From NCBI GenBank assembly GCA_035430005.1, contig DAOMFV010000155.1, positions 1 to 11,655 on the forward strand: DNA of 11,655 bases, in the 5' to 3' direction. The number at the start of each line of letters is the position of its first letter. Position 1 is the stretch's first letter. Position numbers and translations under genes: made by a program. Positions 8,383 to 11,655 of this stretch are shown in pieces. The DNA comes from JAEUIE01 sp035430005. GTDB taxonomy: Bacteria; Planctomycetota; Planctomycetia; Gemmatales; HRBIN36. The notes under the pieces are model-generated. The model saw only the letters and a program-made list of their open reading frames with translations, did no database searches and was not told the origin of the DNA.

Positions 8383-8390
8383 TCCTCTCT
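8383..8390 (-). promoter_or_regulatory. Ribosome-binding site fixing the TTG start
   Basis: Read on the minus strand this is AGAGAGGA, followed by ACGTC and the TTG at 8377. The strong match and five-base spacing support initiation at TTG, directly before the conserved IDEAG motif. The site lies in the 51-base spacer between this gene and the divergent HIT gene, so both promoters must be packed here or overlap the coding starts. Confidence 0.6.
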
Positions 8391-8428
8391 TCTGTCGTAC
8401 ACTACCCCAGTGTTCTATGGAGCCGCCG

Positions 8429-8773
8429 ATGCTGCCGGTCAACATCTTTCAAAAGATCATCCAACGGGAAATCCCCGCTAACATCATTCACGAGGACGAA
8501 CTCAGCCTGGCCTTCCACGATGTCAACCCGCAGGCTCCTGTGCATGTGCTGATCATTCCCAAAAAGGTGATCCGCACCCACGATGATATTACCCTTGAAG
8601 ATCAAGCAGTCCTCGGACATCTACACCTCGTCGCCGTGCAACTGGCGAAGAAACTCAATGTGAACGAAGGCTATCGCCTGGTGATCAACTGCAAAGAACA
8701 AGCCGGCCAGACGGTGCCGCATTTGCACATGCACCTCCTTGGCGGACGTGATCTTCATTGGCCGCCGGGTTGA
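8429..8773 (+). CDS. hinT: HIT family (HinT-type) nucleotide-binding hydrolase
   Basis: The 114-residue protein matches the HinT branch of the histidine-triad superfamily along its whole length: an N-terminal IFQKIIQREIP stretch, HVLIIPKK in the middle, and the triad H98-L-H100-M-H102 followed by LLGGR and the terminal WPPG. These dimeric cytoplasmic enzymes hydrolyse purine nucleoside phosphoramidates and aminoacyl- or lysyl-adenylates. Many relatives carry a CxxC near residue 7 (CIFCKI); here it is VNIFQKI, so that metal site is absent. An in-frame ATG exists at 8417, but GGAG at 8419-8422 sits six bases before the ATG at 8429, which also gives the usual family N terminus. It is transcribed away from the RNase HII-like gene, with the deacetylase 120 bases downstream. 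Confidence 0.93.
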   Translation: MLPVNIFQKIIQREIPANIIHEDELSLAFHDVNPQAPVHVLIIPKKVIRTHDDITLEDQAVLGHLHLVAVQLAKKLNVNEGYRLVINCKEQAGQTVPHLHMHLLGGRDLHWPPG

Positions 8774-8780
8774 TGGTAGA

Positions 8781-8799
8781 CATCACGCTCAGCGTGATG
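8781..8799. repeat. REP-like palindrome, copy 1
   Basis: CATCACGC (8781-8788) and GCGTGATG (8792-8799) form a perfect 8-bp stem around TCA, seven bases after the HIT stop codon. The same arms recur at 8849-8869 with a different loop. Nothing T-rich follows. The copies are probably members of a dispersed family, and a role in mRNA 3' protection is possible. Confidence 0.65.
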
Positions 8800-8848
8800 C
8801 TGGGATGTGCAACATCGAAACGAATCTCACGAAACTGATAGCCAAAGA

Positions 8849-8869
8849 CCATCACGCGGAGCGTGATGG
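8849..8869. repeat. REP-like palindrome, copy 2
   Basis: CCATCACGC (8849-8857) and GCGTGATGG (8861-8869) form a perfect 9-bp stem around GGA. It shares both 8-base arms with the copy at 8781-8799, 49 bases away, and differs in the loop. It ends 24 bases before the deacetylase ATG and is followed by a further partial arm (CCATCAC, 8873-8879). The paired arrangement resembles REP doublets in other bacteria. Confidence 0.65.
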
Positions 8870-8893
8870 CAACCATCACAATCGAGGCTCCTG

Positions 8894-9682
8894 ATGATTC
8901 CCAATGAAGCTCCCGCCGCTATCGATGTCCTGGCCGTTGCTCCGCATCCGGATGATCTCGAAATCACCTGCGGCGGAGCGTTGGCCAAAATGGTCAGACA
9001 GGGGAAGACCGTCGCCATGCTCGATCTGACCAGCGGCGAACCGACGCCTCGGGGCACCATCGAAACCCGAGTCAAGGAAGCGGAAGCGGCACGAGTTGCG
9101 CTGGGCGTACCCTATCGTTACAACCTCAATCTGCCTAATCGGGTGCTGATGGATTCTCCCGAGAACCGCTTCGCCTTGGGTACCGCCTTCCGCAAGCTGC
9201 GTCCTCAGATCGTTCTCGTCATGGCCGGCCGGACTCCAGCCGCGTCTCCCGATCATCATCAGGGACACTTGCTCGTTGAGGCTTCCCGCTTCTATTCCCA
9301 ACTCACCAAGTGGGATGACCGCTTTTCCGGCACGCAGCCTTATCGGGTGCCTCACCTGGTGTATGCCCCGGTGCCTTTTGATGCTGAGCAAAGAATTTGG
9401 CATGGATCATTCATTCTGGATGTTAGTGATGTCTTTGAAAAGAAGATCGAGGCCATCCGCTGTTATGCTTCGCAGTTTGATGATAAGCGACTAAAGCGGC
9501 TGGAACACTATCTAAGAGCTCACAATGCCTCCCTTGGTGGTCGATGTGGCTTCATGTATGGCGAGCAGTATGCCATACCATCGCCCATCGGTTCGAAAGA
9601 CTTCATGCTCATCGTTCAGGGTGGAGCATCGACGGTAGCTGCAGTGCAGTTGCCTGGGCAAGATCATTTGCCGTTGGGTTAA
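8894..9682 (+). CDS. bshB1: LmbE/PIG-L zinc deacetylase, BshB1-like
   Basis: The 262-residue protein carries the PIG-L/LmbE signature APHPDDLE (16-23; zinc and base residues H18, D20, D21). It also has BshB1-type features: DLTSGEPTPRGT (44-55), R-x-EA pattern (59-64), LGVPYRYNLNLPNR (70-83) and YASQF (191-195). BshB1 enzymes remove the acetyl group from GlcNAc-malate in bacillithiol synthesis. The second zinc motif, normally HPDH, reads S118-P-D-H121, so the first histidine is missing, though H121, H122 and H125 remain. About 25 residues extend past the usual end. No other bacillithiol gene is in the window, so another N-acetylated sugar is possible. ATG at 8894 has GAGG six bases upstream. 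The stop codon lies inside the hairpin at 9679-9711. Confidence 0.85.
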   Translation: MIPNEAPAAIDVLAVAPHPDDLEITCGGALAKMVRQGKTVAMLDLTSGEPTPRGTIETRVKEAEAARVALGVPYRYNLNLPNRVLMDSPENRFALGTAFRKLRPQIVLVMAGRTPAASPDHHQGHLLVEASRFYSQLTKWDDRFSGTQPYRVPHLVYAPVPFDAEQRIWHGSFILDVSDVFEKKIEAIRCYASQFDDKRLKRLEHYLRAHNASLGGRCGFMYGEQYAIPSPIGSKDFMLIVQGGASTVAAVQLPGQDHLPLG

Positions 9683-9711
9683 TAGACGCGGCTTCCAGCC
9701 GCTTCTACTAA
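9679..9711. repeat. Stem-loop overlapping the deacetylase stop codon
   Basis: TTAATAGACGCGGCT (9679-9693) pairs with AGCCGCTTCTACTAA (9697-9711) around loop TCC, with two mismatches. The core GCGGCT/AGCCGC is perfect. The TAA stop (9680-9682) forms part of the left arm. No U-tract follows. Its core is a common type of planctomycete intergenic palindrome; here it probably marks the deacetylase transcript end. Confidence 0.55.
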
Positions 9712-9746
9712 CTATAGTTGACAAGAGGGCCTCTCTCGGCTATCTC
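9710..9746 (+). promoter_or_regulatory. Candidate promoter and operator for the lipoprotein/PLD operon
   Basis: A perfect -35 hexamer TTGACA (9718-9723) is followed 17 bases later by TATCTC (9741-9746), a poor -10 (three of six). A perfect 10-bp palindrome AACTATAGTT (9710-9719) overlaps the -35 by two bases, and AGAGG-G-CCTCT (9724-9734) lies in the spacer. These could be repressor sites, but no regulator gene is nearby. The leader to the ATG at 9792 would be about 38 bases. Confidence 0.35.
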
Positions 9747-9791
9747 CCTTTCCGATCTTGGAGCACTCTATGCTTCATGGAGGGGGTGATT

Positions 9792-10211
9792 ATGCGCTGG
9801 TTTACGCTATTAATCCTCAGCGCCGGCATGCTTCCCGGCTGTTCCAGCCTCAACACCATTCAAGAATCCGACTACATGAAGATGCAGGCTGACGGCGTTC
9901 TCGTCGAAGAGAAGAACCCGACGCTCGCCGCCTGTCTCGGATTCCTTCCTGGTTGTGGCTCCTTCTACACGGGCAACTATGTCCTTGGCGCGGTCGATCT
10001 GATTACCTGGCCCGTTTCGATCTTGTGGGATCCCATAGCAGGCTACAACCAGGCACGAGTGATGAACTACCAATCCAGTCAGGCCTGTCAGCAGCGCATC
10101 AAAAAGCGGGAACTGAGCGAACTCGAGGCGGCCCGGGACAACGGTAAAGTCACGCAGGTCGAATACAACCAGACCAAGCGATCCATCGAATCGAAGTATG
10201 GCTTTGAATAG
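9792..10211 (+). CDS. Small lipoprotein with glycine-rich hydrophobic segment and SHOCT-like tail
   Basis: The 139-residue protein starts MRWFTLLILSAGMLPGC, a lipoprotein signal peptide with the lipid-modified cysteine at C17. Residues 44-85 are hydrophobic and glycine-rich (LAACLGFLPGCGSFYTGN, then AVDLITWPVSILWDP) and resemble the short paired membrane segments of TM2-type proteins. Residues about 107-135 (ELSELEAARDNGKVTQVEYN) look like a SHOCT-type oligomerisation motif, a short charged helix-turn-helix pair often at protein ends. No enzyme motif is present. Function is unknown; it is probably an envelope protein. An in-frame ATG at 9777 exists, but GGAGG at 9779-9783 fits initiation at 9792 and that start gives the proper signal peptide. 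The PLD-like gene follows after 17 bases, so the two are probably co-transcribed. Confidence 0.8.
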   Translation: MRWFTLLILSAGMLPGCSSLNTIQESDYMKMQADGVLVEEKNPTLAACLGFLPGCGSFYTGNYVLGAVDLITWPVSILWDPIAGYNQARVMNYQSSQACQQRIKKRELSELEAARDNGKVTQVEYNQTKRSIESKYGFE

Positions 10212-10228
10212 AAGCGGGGAGCTTCGAC

Positions 10229-10837
10229 ATGATGACCTTAGTGCTGCTTGTTTCAGCCGGCTTCGCTCTCGCCCTGGTGGTCAACCACTGGTGGAAGATC
10301 GTCTACCGCTGGTTCGTGCCAGCTCCCACGGTGGCAGTCCACTTCTCCCCTAAAGGTGGGTGTGGTCAGGCTGTGGTGGACGCGATTAATGAGTCACGAC
10401 ATCAGGTGCTCATGATGGCCTACTCGTTCACGTTCGATCCCATCGTCAAAGCCCTGATGGATGCCCATGACCGTGGTGTCGATGTCGAACTGGTTTTTGA
10501 CAAGTCCAACGAAGTTGATCTTCGTACCGACATGCCTCGCTGCATCGAGAAGGGGCTAAAAGTATTCGTCGATGCTGAACACGCCATCGCCCATAACAAG
10601 GTCATGATCATCGATCAAAAGACCGTCATCACCGGCAGCTTCAACTTTACTCGGCAAGCAGAGGACGCCAACGCTGAAAATCTGCTTGTCATCCGCCATG
10701 ATGCTGCCATTGTGAACAAGTATTTGCAGTACTACGAGAACCACAAGGTGCATAGCCGGAAGCCGCAGATCAGGGAAGGGGCGGGTTCGCAGGATCGGGG
10801 GCGAGATCAGCATACGCATCACAAGAAAGCGGCATAG
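10229..10837 (+). CDS. Membrane-anchored single-HKD phospholipase D-like protein
   Basis: The 202-residue protein has an N-terminal hydrophobic segment (3-18, LVLLVSAGFALAL) that acts as a signal anchor. A PLD-type domain covers about 35-175, with HxK(x4)D(x6)GSxN at H122, K124, D129, G136, S137 and N139 and the conserved downstream E150-N151. One HKD motif per chain suggests a homodimer like the bacterial nuclease Nuc, whose two motifs form one active site. Family members cut DNA/RNA or phosphodiester bonds in lipids; the length and single motif favour a Nuc-like nuclease, but the substrate is not settled. The tail (175-202) is basic and histidine-rich (HTHHKK). ATG at 10229 has GGGGAG seven bases upstream (a second ATG follows at 10232). 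It lies 17 bases behind the lipoprotein gene, with a strong hairpin after it. Confidence 0.88.
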   Translation: MMTLVLLVSAGFALALVVNHWWKIVYRWFVPAPTVAVHFSPKGGCGQAVVDAINESRHQVLMMAYSFTFDPIVKALMDAHDRGVDVELVFDKSNEVDLRTDMPRCIEKGLKVFVDAEHAIAHNKVMIIDQKTVITGSFNFTRQAEDANAENLLVIRHDAAIVNKYLQYYENHKVHSRKPQIREGAGSQDRGRDQHTHHKKAA

Positions 10838-10846
10838 CATTTGAAT

Positions 10847-10881
10847 ATTTAGCCCCCGGCTCTTCAAGCCGGGGGCTAAAT
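10847..10881. repeat. Perfect 15-bp stem-loop after the PLD-like gene
   Basis: ATTTAGCCCCCGGCT (10847-10861) and AGCCGGGGGCTAAAT (10867-10881) pair perfectly around loop CTTCA, nine bases past the TAG stop at 10835-10837. It is the strongest hairpin in the window. Both strands lack a long T-run behind it, so it could stop or protect transcripts without being a textbook terminator. The symmetric AT ends around a GC core look like a mobile palindrome unit. Confidence 0.7.
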
Positions 10882-10957
10882 GTTGTCGAAATGAACGTCT
10901 CGGTCACCTCGCTTGTCATCTATATCATGATTGCATCGCAACTCGTGAAAGATAGGC

Positions 10958-11655
10958 ATGACCGCACAGAAATTCTTCCTTACCACCGCCATCGATTATC
11001 CCAACAGTCGGCCCCACATTGGAACCGCTTTTGAAAAGCTCGGCGCTGACGTGCAGGCTCGTTACCGGCGCATGGAGGGTAACGATGTCTTCTTCCTCAT
11101 GGGCAACGACGAGAACACGCTGAAGGTCGCCAAGCGGGCCGCTGAGCTGGGGCAGGGTACTCAGGCTTACTGCGACGACATGGCCAACCAGTTCCAGTCT
11201 ATCTGGAAGGCCCTCGACATCAGCTACGACATCTTCATCCAGACCAGCCACGAACGGCACAAGCAGTGTTGCCGCAAGTTCATTCAGAAGGTCTACGACA
11301 ATGGCCACATCTACAAGGGGCAGTACGAGGGCTGGTACTGTGATGGCTGTGAAGAGTTCAAGAGCGATAAGCAGAACACCGAGAACAACGGGTTGTGCCC
11401 GAATCACAAGACGCCGTTGACCCGGCGCTCGGAGCCATGCTGGTTCTTCCGCCTGAGTTCCTTTCAGGATCGCATCGTAAAGCATTACGAAGAGAACCCT
11501 GACTTCGTGCAGCCGGAGAGCCGTCGGAATGAGATTCTCAGTCTGATCAAGACCGAAGGATTGCAGGACGTCAACATCAGCAGGCGTGGCGAAGAGTGGG
11601 GCATCCGTATTCCGTTTGATGAAGAGTTTACTATCTATGTCTGGTTCGATGCCCT
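10958..11655 (+). CDS. metG: Methionyl-tRNA synthetase, 5' part (cut by window end)
   Basis: The visible 232 residues match class I MetRS: the opening TTAIDYPNSRPHIGTAF (9-25), zinc-knuckle ligands C128-x2-C131 and C147-x2-H150, then a FFRLSSFQ stretch (163-170), SRRNEILS (188-195), ISRRGEEWGI (207-216) and IYVWFDA (226-232). The enzyme charges tRNA-Met in the cytoplasm. Normal length is about 500-700 residues, so the KMSKS loop and anticodon domain lie beyond 11655. Two deviations stand out: the HIGH motif reads HIGT (20-23) and the usual GTDEHG reads GNDENT (49-54). ATG at 10958 is the first in frame after a TGA at 10946-10948, with only a poorly placed AGG before it. No clear promoter is seen between the hairpin at 10847-10881 and the start. 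Confidence 0.93.
   Translation, partial: MTAQKFFLTTAIDYPNSRPHIGTAFEKLGADVQARYRRMEGNDVFFLMGNDENTLKVAKRAAELGQGTQAYCDDMANQFQSIWKALDISYDIFIQTSHERHKQCCRKFIQKVYDNGHIYKGQYEGWYCDGCEEFKSDKQNTENNGLCPNHKTPLTRRSEPCWFFRLSSFQDRIVKHYEENPDFVQPESRRNEILSLIKTEGLQDVNISRRGEEWGIRIPFDEEFTIYVWFDA

Noticed and set aside
8781..8879. CRISPR-like repeats (CATCACGC units)
   Set aside because: Only two full copies and one partial one, each itself a perfect palindrome, with unequal spacing and no cas gene; REP-type elements fit better.
8876..9403. A 175-residue reverse open frame opposite the deacetylase
   Set aside because: It is antisense to the APHPDD and SPDH motif-bearing gene and shows no start signal or domain.
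10882..10957. Promoter for MetRS (TTGTCA at 10913, TATATC at 10921)
   Set aside because: The two hexamer-like elements are only two bases apart, and neither has a partner at the expected 16-18 base spacing.
10925..11485. A 186-residue reverse open frame opposite MetRS
   Set aside because: The MetRS motifs on the forward strand are unmistakable; the reverse frame is a valine/leucine-rich shadow without a recognisable domain.

Overview
The window reads as a chromosomal segment of a planctomycete (phylum Planctomycetota; order not resolvable from this sequence). The main evidence is the 1001-residue secreted protein at the left. It joins an N-terminal beta-propeller 'membrane-bound dehydrogenase' domain, a HEAT-like alpha-helical middle and a C-terminal CxxCH cytochrome domain, an architecture typical of the Planctomycetes-Verrucomicrobia group. 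Two secreted PQQ-like beta-propeller proteins beside it, weak or absent Shine-Dalgarno sites on some genes, and a different palindromic hairpin in nearly every intergenic gap fit the same picture.

Layout. Bases 1-162 hold no convincing gene, only a 36-base stem-loop behind the first gene. Four genes run leftward: the propeller/HEAT/cytochrome c protein (163-3168), a 510-residue PQQ-like propeller protein (3297-4829), a 774-residue propeller + Ig-like + lectin-like protein (5000-7324) and an RNase HII-like protein with a TTG start (7448-8377). A 51-base divergent spacer separates it from the rightward genes: a HinT-type HIT protein (8429-8773), a BshB1/LmbE-type zinc deacetylase (8894-9682), a small lipoprotein (9792-10211), a membrane-anchored single-HKD phospholipase D-like protein (10229-10837) and the 5' part of methionyl-tRNA synthetase (10958 to the window end).

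How the genes may work together. The three leftward secreted proteins could form a periplasmic oxidation and electron-transfer set, because the first carries its own haem c. No substrate can be read from the sequence. The lipoprotein and PLD-like protein are 17 bases apart and very likely form a two-gene envelope-associated operon with its own candidate promoter. The RNase HII-like, HIT, deacetylase and MetRS genes look like housekeeping or small-molecule genes. Three of them (RNase HII-like, deacetylase, MetRS) differ from the family consensus at normally conserved active-site positions.

I do not see a CRISPR array, phage, insertion sequence, tRNA or rRNA. The strongest non-coding signal is the set of hairpins (113-148, 3225-3252, 3269-3289, 4934-4992, 8781-8799, 8849-8869, 9679-9711, 10847-10881). 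They fall into several unrelated sequence families and look like dispersed REP-type elements, some perhaps co-opted as transcript ends. Start codons were revised for three genes (3297-4829, 8429-8773, 9792-10211) using ribosome-binding sites and signal peptides.
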